The position numbers and the translations under genes were made by a program. A model generated the notes under the pieces. It had not been told where the DNA came from and searched no databases. It saw only the letters and a program-made list of their open reading frames with translations. Shown here piece after piece: positions 1 to 6,903 of a DNA stretch of 10,671 nt. Location of the stretch: assembly GCA_937890135.1 (NCBI GenBank), contig CALBYC010000023.1:1-10671 (forward strand), written 5' to 3'. Numbering within the stretch: the first letter of the stretch is position 1; every line of letters begins with the position of its first letter. Source of the DNA: an uncultured Parabacteroides sp. (GTDB lineage Bacteria; Bacteroidota; Bacteroidia; Bacteroidales; Tannerellaceae).

Positions 1-2864
1 CATGTACGTCAAATAGCTCTTCCATTCCCTATGAATCAGTCCCGGATGATCCGATGAAGGCTCGAATTTACACCTTGGACAATGGCTTGAAGGTGTATCT
101 TACCGTAAACAAGGAAACACCTCGCATCCAAACGTACATTGCTGTCCGGGTGGGAGGAAAAAACGACCCGAAAGAGACAACGGGCTTGGCCCACTATTTC
201 GAACATTTGATGTTTAAAGGCACGAACCATTTCGGGACGGTCGATTACGAAAAGGAAGAGCCCCTTTTGAACCAGATCGAGGATTTGTTCGAGGTGTACC
301 GTCAAACCACGGACGAGGCATCGCGCAAAGCTTTGTACCATCAGATTGACAGCATTTCGTATGAAGCTTCGAAGTATGCCATCCCGAACGAATACGACAA
401 ATTGATGGCTACCATCGGCGCGAACGGGACGAATGCGTATACCGGCTTCGACCAAACCGTGTATGTGGAAGATATACCATCCAACGAAGTGGAAAACTGG
501 GCGAAAATCGAGTCTGACCGCTTCCAAAACGCAGTCATCCGAGGGTTCCATACCGAGCTGGAAACCGTGTATGAAGAAAAGAACATGTCTTTGACAAAGG
601 ATGGCAGGAAGATGTCCGAAGCAATCCTCGCCTCCCTTTACCCGGATTACCCTTATGGGACGCAGACCGTATTGGGGACGCAAGAACATCTGAAGAACCC
701 GTCTCTTAAGAAAATCAAAGAGTATTATGACACCTGGTATGTGCCGAACAACATGGCCATTTGCATGTCCGGTGATTTGGACCCCGAGAAGACCATCGCC
801 ATTATCCAGAAGTATTTCGGTTCCATGAAGGCAAACCCTTCGCTTCCCGCACGTCCCGAGCCAAAAGAGAACCCATTGACGGCCCCGGTCGTCAAAGATG
901 TGATTGGCCTGGATGCCGAGAACGTCGCTTTGGCATGGCGAGTACCGTCCGACACGAAATCGGACTTGATGCTGACCTTGGTTGATGAAGTGATGAACAA
1001 CGGCAAGGCCGGCTTGCTGGACGTGGATTTGCTTCAGTCCCAGCGCATATTGTACGGCTATTCCAGCAATTTAGGCTTGGCCGACTACAACACGTTTCTG
1101 GTGGCAGGCGCTCCGAAGCAAGGGCAGACTTTGGAGGAAGTGAAAGACCTTTTCCTGGAAGAAATCGCAAAGCTTAAACGAGGGGATTTCTCCGACGACA
1201 TCATGCAGGCGGCCTTGAACAATTACAAGTTGGATTATATGCAGATGCTGGAGGACAACAGCAGCCGCGCCGACATGTTCGTGGAGGCCTTTATCGGCGG
1301 CGACGACTGGGCAGACGTTGTCGCCCAAAGGGATGAGATGAGCAAGGTCACCAAGCAGCAGCTGGTCGATTTTGCCAACCAATACTTCGGAGACAACTAT
1401 GCATTGATTTATAAGCGACATGGAAAAGACCCGAATGAAAAGAAGATGGACAAGCCGGAAATAACGCCGATAGTCATGAACCGTGACAGTTCCAGCCTTT
1501 TCTTGCGGGAAATGCAAAAAAGCGCAGCCGCTGTGACACCGATCGAACCGGTATTCTTGGATTTCAAAAAGGACATGCAACAGTTCACGGCCAAATCCGA
1601 CATCCCGGTGCTGTACAAAGAGAACACGACAAACGATGTCTTTTCTCTCATGTATGTGTTCGAGATGGGAACGGGCAATGACAAGGCTTTGGATGTCGCT
1701 TGCGATTACCTCACTTATTTGGGAACATCCAAGAAATCATTGCAGGAAATCAATCTGGAATTTTATAAACTGGCATGCAGCTTTAGTGTGGTTCCGGGAA
1801 CGGATCGTACCTATGTCACGTTAAGCGGGTTAAGCGAAAACATGGCGGCAGCCATCCAATTGTTTGAGGAATTGTTGGCGGATGCGCAAGTAAACAAGAA
1901 TGCATACGCAAACTTGACCAATGACATTTTGAAGGGCCGTGCCGATAGCAAACTGAATCAAAGTGCCAATTTCAACCGTTTGTTGCAATATGCCGTGTGG
2001 GGACCCGACTCCCCTACCACACATATCCTATCTTCGGAAGAGTTGCAACAGATGGATCCTCAAACATTGGTAGACCGCATTCATGATTTGGACAATTATG
2101 AACATAAGATTCTTTACTACGGGCCGATGAAACAAAAAGAATTGTTGACGGTAATCAACCAGTACCACCAAGTTCCCGAAACGTTGTCTCCCGTACCGTC
2201 CGCCGTGGACTTCAAGATGCAGGAAACAAATGAAAGCAAAGTCTATTTCGCCCAATACGATGCCAAGCAGATATACTTTTCTGCCATATCCAACAGAGGT
2301 GAGAAATTTGACGCGGCGGTTCAACCTATATTGACCATGTACAATGAATACTTTGGCGGAGGCATGAACTCCATCGTATTCCAGGAAATGCGAGAGGCGC
2401 GCGCCTTGGCTTACTCCGCAGCGGCAGCCTTCGTTTCCCCATCCAAGTTGAAGTACCCGTATTATTATCGTACCTTCATAGCGACCCAGAATGATAAGAT
2501 GCTGGACGCAATGAAAGCGTTCGATGAAATAGTCAATAACATGCCGGAGTCAGAGCGCGCCTTCGAATTGGCAAAGGAATCGCTGATCACCCGCATGCGA
2601 ACCGACCGTATTACAAAATCGGACATACTTTGGGCATACCTTAATGCGCAAGATTTGGGATTGACTGTCGATTCACGGAAAACCCTGTTTGAACAGGTAC
2701 AGAAATTCACGCTGGAAGACGTCAAGGCGTTCCAAGAGAAATGGATCAAAGGACGCAAGTATGTTTATGTCGTTCTTGGAGACGAGAAAGATTTGGACAT
2801 GAAAGGCCTCGGGCAATACGGGCCCGTGCAGAAATTGTCGAAGGAAGAAATATTCGGCTATTGA
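1..2864 (+). CDS. M16 family zinc metallopeptidase (pitrilysin-like, insulinase family), 5' partial
   Basis: Large double-module M16 peptidase, expected to degrade peptides in the periplasm or at the outer envelope. The inverted zinc motif HYFEH is visible (H47, E50, H51 counting from the ATG at 54), and the third zinc ligand is probably E174 or E175 in the ETVYEEKN segment. The second half repeats the fold without a zinc motif and carries the conserved FQEMREARALAYS segment (about residues 773-786), the Arg/Tyr pair typical of the C-terminal module. The ATG at 54 is probably internal. The same frame is open back to base 3 and encodes a Cys-Thr-Ser-Asn-Ser-Ser-Ser stretch before YESVPDDP, so the gene starts upstream. 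That Cys, preceded by a codon ending in CA (Ala, Ser or Pro possible), could be a lipoprotein Cys. The visible length of about 953 residues matches full-length Bacteroidales members. Ends with tandem stops TGA TAA. Family assignment is secure; substrate unknown. Confidence 0.95.
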   Translation, partial: CTSNSSSIPYESVPDDPMKARIYTLDNGLKVYLTVNKETPRIQTYIAVRVGGKNDPKETTGLAHYFEHLMFKGTNHFGTVDYEKEEPLLNQIEDLFEVYRQTTDEASRKALYHQIDSISYEASKYAIPNEYDKLMATIGANGTNAYTGFDQTVYVEDIPSNEVENWAKIESDRFQNAVIRGFHTELETVYEEKNMSLTKDGRKMSEAILASLYPDYPYGTQTVLGTQEHLKNPSLKKIKEYYDTWYVPNNMAICMSGDLDPEKTIAIIQKYFGSMKANPSLPARPEPKENPLTAPVVKDVIGLDAENVALAWRVPSDTKSDLMLTLVDEVMNNGKAGLLDVDLLQSQRILYGYSSNLGLADYNTFLVAGAPKQGQTLEEVKDLFLEEIAKLKRGDFSDDIMQAALNNYKLDYMQMLEDNSSRADMFVEAFIGGDDWADVVAQRDEMSKVTKQQLVDFANQYFGDNYALIYKRHGKDPNEKKMDKPEITPIVMNRDSSSLFLREMQKSAAAVTPIEPVFLDFKKDMQQFTAKSDIPVLYKENTTNDVFSLMYVFEMGTGNDKALDVACDYLTYLGTSKKSLQEINLEFYKLACSFSVVPGTDRTYVTLSGLSENMAAAIQLFEELLADAQVNKNAYANLTNDILKGRADSKLNQSANFNRLLQYAVWGPDSPTTHILSSEELQQMDPQTLVDRIHDLDNYEHKILYYGPMKQKELLTVINQYHQVPETLSPVPSAVDFKMQETNESKVYFAQYDAKQIYFSAISNRGEKFDAAVQPILTMYNEYFGGGMNSIVFQEMREARALAYSAAAAFVSPSKLKYPYYYRTFIATQNDKMLDAMKAFDEIVNNMPESERAFELAKESLITRMRTDRITKSDILWAYLNAQDLGLTVDSRKTLFEQVQKFTLEDVKAFQEKWIKGRKYVYVVLGDEKDLDMKGLGQYGPVQKLSKEEIFGY

Positions 2865-2887
2865 TAATACCGTGGAAAGTTGACTTC

Positions 2888-2930
2888 CAGGCGATGACTT
2901 ATGGCTCGAAGGGCTTTGAGTCATCGCCTG
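2888..2930. terminator. 12-bp inverted repeat between convergent genes, possible bidirectional terminator
   Basis: CAGGCGATGACT (2888-2899) and its exact reverse complement AGTCATCGCCTG (2919-2930) flank a 19-base loop. The element sits where the plus-strand peptidase gene (ends 2864) meets the minus-strand exported-protein gene (ends 2899). It lies partly inside the last codons of the latter. A perfect 12-bp stem between convergent genes suggests shared transcription termination. There is no strong T-run after either arm (only TCCATTTAT on the plus side), so termination is inferred from position and structure. Confidence 0.5.
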
Positions 2931-4038
2931 TCCATTTATACAACCGTGCCGTGCAGCTCTCTTTCCCCTCTTTGTCCCGGTTGTTTTCAGATATATAGAA
3001 ATAGCCGTCGCCCGCCGGGCAAATGCCGGTGCTTCCCCATGGAAAATGCCAGCCGTTAATGCCGCTCTTGCCACGATTCCCGCCTTTTCCCAGACGGATT
3101 GTCCATTGCTTCTCCGGAACGTCAAATCCGTCGAGCTGTTGAAATACGGGAATCTGCGTCATATCGAAGGAGAAAAGGGAAAAATTCGGGTATATGGACT
3201 TTCTCCCCTTATAGACAGCGACGTGGCAGGAATTGTTGCAAGCGTCGTAAGCCATATTCTGTATCCCGTATAAACTGTTTCCGGTCTTGAGGAAAAACTT
3301 CCTGACAGGCTTCTTCGGTCCAGAAGCATGGACACTCCCCCATTTGACAGATTTTTCATATTTTTTCAAATCGAGAGGGTCATAACAAAGCAGCACTTGA
3401 TAATCATTGTCGGTACGCGTCGTATCACCATATATCCCATACCCCACATACAAATAGAATTTATCTTTTGCCTTGCCTCCTACCAGCGGGGCAAACATGA
3501 CCCCGTCGATGCCGGAACATCCGTAACGGTGCTCCCGGCTCTTTCCGTTATTTACCGTGGTGGCCTGGTAGTCCTTGACCGCTTCCTGCACGCAGACCGT
3601 GTTCATGACAGCGTCTGTCTGCGGATTCATCCCGACCCGGTTTATTTTATCCCCATCGAATACCGCAATGTAAAAAACAGAATTGTCCTTGTTGATTATT
3701 TTTGTTCCCATCTTTTGGGCTATGTGCGTCCCAATCTCATCGTTTTTGCACTCCAGCGAAGCATATATCCGCCCGTCTTCCGGATTCAAGGCCATCGCGC
3801 CGAGATGCCCTTCCAAGTTATCGACGCTTCCGATGATATTCCCTTTCAAATCCGCTTTTATCAGTCGGTTGGTGAATGAAAAATAAATATGCTCCTGTTG
3901 CTTGTCGAGGGCAATCCCCTGCACATGAAAATCTTGCCCGCCTACAAAAATGGAATCGGGAAGATTCTTCCGGGGAGAATCAGCAGAACAACACAATGCG
4001 CAGCATAGTAAGAAGGGGATGAAACATTTCGCTTTCAT
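2899..4038 (-). CDS. Exported protein of unknown function, possibly beta-propeller-like
   Basis: I do not recognise a named family. I chose the ATG at 4036-4038 because it gives a classic signal sequence (MKAKCFIPFLLCCALCCSADS). An in-frame ATG four codons upstream (4048-4050) is the alternative. Cleavage could follow the Ser-Ala before Asp, or one of the clustered Cys residues could be a lipoprotein Cys; no standard lipobox is clear. The mature part (about 360 residues) has repeating strand-turn units such as HVQGIALDKQQEHIYFSF and LGAMALNPEDGRIYASLE, which resemble blades of YncE/SMP-30-like propellers. It carries eight Cys residues (in LECKN, NTVCV, YGCSG, LLCYD, DACNNSC, GICPA and ESCTA), enough for disulfides in the periplasm. 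The gene follows the mlaF-type stop codon by 22 bases (10 from the alternative start) on the same strand, so it is probably the third gene of that operon. Role unknown; a link to lipid transport is inference only. Confidence 0.85.
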   Translation of the reverse strand: MKAKCFIPFLLCCALCCSADSPRKNLPDSIFVGGQDFHVQGIALDKQQEHIYFSFTNRLIKADLKGNIIGSVDNLEGHLGAMALNPEDGRIYASLECKNDEIGTHIAQKMGTKIINKDNSVFYIAVFDGDKINRVGMNPQTDAVMNTVCVQEAVKDYQATTVNNGKSREHRYGCSGIDGVMFAPLVGGKAKDKFYLYVGYGIYGDTTRTDNDYQVLLCYDPLDLKKYEKSVKWGSVHASGPKKPVRKFFLKTGNSLYGIQNMAYDACNNSCHVAVYKGRKSIYPNFSLFSFDMTQIPVFQQLDGFDVPEKQWTIRLGKGGNRGKSGINGWHFPWGSTGICPAGDGYFYISENNRDKEGKESCTARLYKWTGDDSKPFEP

Positions 4039-4060
4039 GATATGATACATTTCGGATGAT

Positions 4061-4837
4061 TCAATGGTTTTCCTTCAACTCTTCCTCTTCCACCTCTTTC
4101 ACTTTACGGAACAAGTCGGAGGCGAATATGAAGTCGTTCAATGCTTTATTGTTTGAAGTGATAACCTCCTCCTTGGTTCCTTGCCATTCCTTTACCCCTT
4201 CATTGATGAAAACGATATTGTCCCCGATATTCATCACAGAGTTCATGTCATGTGTATTGATGACAGTAGTCATATTATACTCTATAGTAATGTCGTGAAT
4301 CAAATCGTCTATCAGCAAAGAAGTTTTCGGATCCAAGCCCGAGTTGGGTTCATCGCAGAACAGATATTTGGGGTTCAGGGCGATCGCCCGGGCAATCGCC
4401 GCACGCTTCATCATGCCGCCGCTGATTTCGGAAGGGTATAAGTGTCCGGCATCCGAAAGATTCACCCGGTCAAGGCAAAATTCCGCCCGCTTAAGCCGTT
4501 CTTTGGAAGAATCCTTAGAAAACATATCCAAAGGGAACATGACGTTTTCCAATACCGTCATGCTATCAAAAAGGGCAGAGCCTTGAAACAGCATTCCCAT
4601 CTCTTTCCGGAGAGATTTTAATTCCGTCTTATTCATGGATGTCAAATCTCGCCCATCATACAATATTTGTCCACTGTCCGGGCGCATCAGCCCGATAATA
4701 TTTTTAATCATGACCGTCTTGCCGGAACCGCTCCGTCCAATTATCAGATTGGTCTTGCCGTCTTCAAAAACAGTGCTGATATTCTTCAGCACCATTCTGC
4801 CGTCAAACGATTTGGTGATATTTTTGACTTCAATCAT
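4061..4837 (-). CDS. mlaF: MlaF-type ABC transporter ATP-binding protein
   Basis: Cytoplasmic ATPase subunit that powers an MlaE-type lipid permease. All ABC motifs are present in order: Walker A GRSGSGKT (34-41), Q-loop Gln85 in LFQGSALFDSMTV, signature ISGGMMKR (138-145), Walker B KYLFCDEP with D162 and E163, D-loop SGLDP, and switch His196 in NTHDM. The LFQ-G-ALFDSMTV and YPSE-SGGM contexts are characteristic of the MlaF/Ttg2A branch rather than general importers. At 258 residues it is close to the usual length, with an acidic C-terminal tail (KEVEEEELKENH). The start lies 10 bases after the mlaE-type stop codon with no obvious Shine-Dalgarno, so translation probably depends on operon context. 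The family call is firm; the transported lipid and its direction cannot be read from the sequence. Confidence 0.95.
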   Translation of the reverse strand: MIEVKNITKSFDGRMVLKNISTVFEDGKTNLIIGRSGSGKTVMIKNIIGLMRPDSGQILYDGRDLTSMNKTELKSLRKEMGMLFQGSALFDSMTVLENVMFPLDMFSKDSSKERLKRAEFCLDRVNLSDAGHLYPSEISGGMMKRAAIARAIALNPKYLFCDEPNSGLDPKTSLLIDDLIHDITIEYNMTTVINTHDMNSVMNIGDNIVFINEGVKEWQGTKEEVITSNNKALNDFIFASDLFRKVKEVEEEELKENH

Positions 4838-4847
4838 AACAAGCGTA

Positions 4848-5594
4848 TTATGTCAGCATTAAATTGGTTAGTACCACATCGGCAAGCAGAATCATGATGC
4901 TACTCATAACCACCGCATTCGTGCTGGCCTTGCCCACCTCCAAAGCTCCGCCTTTCACATGATAACCAAAATAAGCGGCGATTGAAGAGATGATGAACGC
5001 ATATACGACCGATTTAATGATGGAATACCAAATATAGAACTGGTTAAAATAAAATTGCAAGCCGTATTCAAATGATGCAGGAGTCATTCCTGTGCCTGTG
5101 GAATAGCTGGCGGCTATACCTCCCAATATGCCCGTAAACATACTGAAGATGACCAAAACGGGGATGAATACCATCATCCCGGTTATTTTGGGCAATATCA
5201 AGAAATTGGCTGAATTGACCCCCATTATCTCCATGGCGTCTATTTGTTCTGTGACCCGCATGGTCCCGATTTCGGATGCGATGTTGCTCCCTACTTTGCC
5301 TGCCAATATAAGGCACATGATGGACGAAGAAAATTCCAAGAGGATGATTTCACGGGTAGTATAGCCGATTGTGAATTTCGGAATCAATGGAGAACTGATG
5401 TTCAATGATATTTGGATGGCGATGACCGTACCGATGAAAACCGATATGATTACGACAATCCAAAGCGAATCAACACCCAACTTATATATTTCTTTTATCA
5501 GCTGCTTGAAAAACATGTTCCATCGATCAGGTATCGTCAGGACTTTCTTCATCAACAGCGTATATTCACCCATTTGGTGCAGTGCATGTAACAT
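4848..5594 (-). CDS. mlaE: MlaE-type ABC transporter permease
   Basis: Inner-membrane permease of the MlaE/YrbE family, which moves phospholipids between the inner membrane and an MCE-domain partner. Hallmarks are an amphipathic N-terminal helix (about 20-38), then membrane segments at roughly 45-65, 85-105, 133-155 and 185-205, and a hydrophobic C-terminal segment. The conserved cytoplasmic stretch AGKVGSNIASEIGTMRV is followed by EQIDAME (116-122), matching the family motif EQIDALE. At 248 residues it is of normal length. The ATG at 5592-5594 is preceded by AAAGGAA directly against the start, and the N-terminus resembles that of other Bacteroidales members. It is the first gene of a minus-strand unit with the ATPase 10 bases downstream. 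The MCE subunit (mlaD) and mlaB/mlaC are not in the adjacent downstream position, unlike in E. coli. Confidence 0.95.
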   Translation of the reverse strand: MLHALHQMGEYTLLMKKVLTIPDRWNMFFKQLIKEIYKLGVDSLWIVVIISVFIGTVIAIQISLNISSPLIPKFTIGYTTREIILLEFSSSIMCLILAGKVGSNIASEIGTMRVTEQIDAMEIMGVNSANFLILPKITGMMVFIPVLVIFSMFTGILGGIAASYSTGTGMTPASFEYGLQFYFNQFYIWYSIIKSVVYAFIISSIAAYFGYHVKGGALEVGKASTNAVVMSSIMILLADVVLTNLMLT

Positions 5595-5625
5595 TTCCTT
5601 TACTTCTTTTGTGGATTTGATAAGG

Positions 5626-5633
5626 CAAAGTTA
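5626..5633 (-). promoter_or_regulatory. Putative -7 box of the mlaE operon promoter
   Basis: On the minus strand the sequence reads TAACTTTG, an exact match to the Bacteroides -7 consensus TAnnTTTG, about 32 bases before the mlaE start. No good -33 TTTG lies 19-21 bases upstream; that region abuts the T-run of the HU terminator. This would give a 5' leader of about 25 bases. Call based on one box only. Confidence 0.45.
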
Positions 5634-5656
5634 AGTCAATTCTTACATCATACCAT

Positions 5657-5689
5657 AAAAAAAGCCGTCTTTTTGAAAAGACAGCCTTT
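5657..5689 (-). terminator. Rho-independent terminator of the HU gene
   Basis: Read on the minus strand, AAAGGCTGTCTTT (5689-5677) pairs with AAAGACGGCTTTT (5672-5660) through a TCAA loop, giving a 13-bp stem with two G-U pairs. A run of seven T residues overlaps the distal arm and continues into ATGG. It starts 21 bases after the HU stop codon and separates HU from the mlaE promoter, so mlaE is unlikely to be read mainly from the HU promoter. Confidence 0.9.
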
Positions 5690-5709
5690 CTTTTATCAAG
5701 ATTAAATAA

Positions 5710-5982
5710 TTATTTGATAGCGTCTGCCAGTTCGCTTCCGGGTTTGAATTTTACAACTTTGCGGGCTGCAATTTCAATGGTTTCCTTGGTACGCGGATTG
5801 ATTCCTGTGCGAGCTGCTTTCTCAGAAACAGAGAAAGTCCCGAATCCTAAAACAGAGATTTTGTCTCCGGCTTTCAATTGTTCTGAGATAGTCTCGAATA
5901 ACGCTTCAACAGCTTTTTTTGATTCGACCTGAGTCATGCCTGCTTTTTTTGCGACTGCGCTGATTAATTCTGTCTTGTTCAT
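5710..5982 (-). CDS. hup: HU family DNA-binding protein
   Basis: Small nucleoid-associated protein (90 residues, the standard HU length) that binds and bends DNA as a dimer. The N-terminal helices (about 3-37) begin MNKTELISAVAKKAGMT, the classic HU start. They are followed by the turn GFGTFSV (46-52) and the beta-arm, with the DNA-intercalating Pro63 inside RTGINPRT (58-65). It ends with ARKVVKFKPGSELADAI, also typical. The basic, short sequence without extra domains argues for a canonical HU rather than the longer Bacteroidales HU-like paralogues. Whether it forms homodimers or pairs with another subunit cannot be told, and IHF-like is the only close alternative. It is a single-gene unit with its own promoter (6049-6079) and terminator (5657-5689), transcribed divergently from the rhomboid operon. 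Confidence 0.97.
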   Translation of the reverse strand: MNKTELISAVAKKAGMTQVESKKAVEALFETISEQLKAGDKISVLGFGTFSVSEKAARTGINPRTKETIEIAARKVVKFKPGSELADAIK

Positions 5983-6048
5983 AAGATATGAATATTAATT
6001 TGGTAAATGTTTAATTCTCAATAATGGAGGACTCCTATTTCGACCGCT

Positions 6049-6079
6049 CAAAAATACTTCTAATTTAGATTTAAACAAA
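6049..6079 (-). promoter_or_regulatory. HU gene promoter (Bacteroides-type)
   Basis: On the minus strand: -33 TTTG (6079-6076), a spacer of exactly 19 bases, then -7 TATTTTTG (6056-6049), a full match to TTTG-N19-TAnnTTTG. The expected start of transcription near 6041 gives a leader of about 60 bases before the HU ATG. The leader holds the small palindrome AGGAGTCCT (around 6029-6037), of unknown significance. Confidence 0.75.
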
Positions 6080-6124
6080 GGAAAATATAGTTTTTTTACT
6101 GATTCTCCATGTTTTGAACCTCTT

Positions 6125-6157
6125 TTTGGCAGAAACGATAAAATATATTTACCTTTG
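6125..6157 (+). promoter_or_regulatory. Promoter of the rhomboid operon (Bacteroides-type)
   Basis: -33 TTTG (6125-6128), a 21-base spacer, and -7 TACCTTTG (6150-6157) on the plus strand. The spacing is slightly longer than the usual 19. The predicted transcript starts near 6164, leaving a short AT-rich leader of about 17 bases with no Shine-Dalgarno before the ATG at 6181. Confidence 0.65.
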
Positions 6158-6180
6158 CCTCTAAATTACGTAGAAAAATT

Positions 6181-6903
6181 ATGGTGAATCAGAATGGAAG
6201 AGGGTTCCTTGGCGGAATCCCGGTAGTGACAAAAAATATCATTATCATTAATTTATTGTTTTGGCTGGCAAGCCTTTCACTGCCCAAGATTGGCATAAAC
6301 CTGGTGGACCTTCTGGGGTTGCATTTCCCTGGAGCTAAAGATTTCTACCCGTTCCAGCTGATAACATATATGTTCATGCATGACACGCATTCTTTTGCCC
6401 ATGTGTTCTTTAACATGTTTGCAGTCTACATGTTCGGGCGCGTGCTGGAGCAGGTCTGGGGAGCGAAGCGTTTCCTCATTTATTACATGGTGACAGGAAT
6501 TGGAGCAGGGCTTGTGCAGGAATTGACTTGGTTTTATAGCTTGAAAGATGTGATATTTGCCTCGCAGGACTTGATAAACGTGGGTGGCGGGCAGATTCTT
6601 GATAAGTCTGCTTTCTACAATTTGTTCGTGACAATTGGCGCATCCGGCGCCGTGTTCGGAATCTTGTTGGCTTTTGGCATGCTGTTCCCTAACGTCCCCT
6701 TATACTTGATGTTCGTCCCAATCCCTATCAAGGCGAAATATTTTGTGTTTTTCTATGGCTTGGCCGAGTTGACAATGGGCGTGGCGAACTTTAGCGGAGA
6801 CACCGTTGCCCATTTCGCCCATTTGGGCGGTATGTTGTTTGGCTTCATATTGATACGTATGTGGAAGACTAAAGATAAACATCATGGACAGTATTTTTAT
6901 TAA
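6181..6903 (+). CDS. Rhomboid family intramembrane serine protease (first of tandem pair)
   Basis: Six-helix inner-membrane protease that cleaves substrate transmembrane segments. Visible active-site elements are catalytic Ser155 in the GASG motif (153-156), catalytic His214 in AHLGG, and the oxyanion-supporting HVFFN motif (H74, N78). The WGAKRF segment (93-98) and the stretch after it fit the L1-loop side of the fold. Hydrophobic segments lie at about 18-35, 60-85, 98-118, 148-170, 187-203 and 208-228. Between the HVFFN helix and the Ser helix is a hydrophilic stretch of about 30 residues (119-147), longer than in E. coli GlpG. The length of 240 residues is normal for a minimal bacterial rhomboid with no extra domain. 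The ATG at 6181 follows a recognisable promoter at a short distance. The stop overlaps the next gene by 20 bases. The substrate is unknown. Confidence 0.95.
   Translation: MVNQNGRGFLGGIPVVTKNIIIINLLFWLASLSLPKIGINLVDLLGLHFPGAKDFYPFQLITYMFMHDTHSFAHVFFNMFAVYMFGRVLEQVWGAKRFLIYYMVTGIGAGLVQELTWFYSLKDVIFASQDLINVGGGQILDKSAFYNLFVTIGASGAVFGILLAFGMLFPNVPLYLMFVPIPIKAKYFVFFYGLAELTMGVANFSGDTVAHFAHLGGMLFGFILIRMWKTKDKHHGQYFY

Noticed and set aside
36..689. Long open frame of 217 codons on the minus strand inside the M16 peptidase gene
   Set aside because: It lies fully antisense to a well-supported coding region, has no recognisable domain, and is explained by the codon pattern of the sense gene.
1071..1580. 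Minus-strand open frame of 169 codons within the peptidase gene
   Set aside because: Antisense shadow of conserved M16 sequence with no family resemblance.
3328..3879. Plus-strand open frame of 183 codons opposite the exported-protein gene
   Set aside because: The minus-strand frame has a signal sequence, domain-like repeats and operon context. The plus-strand frame has none of these and no promoter.
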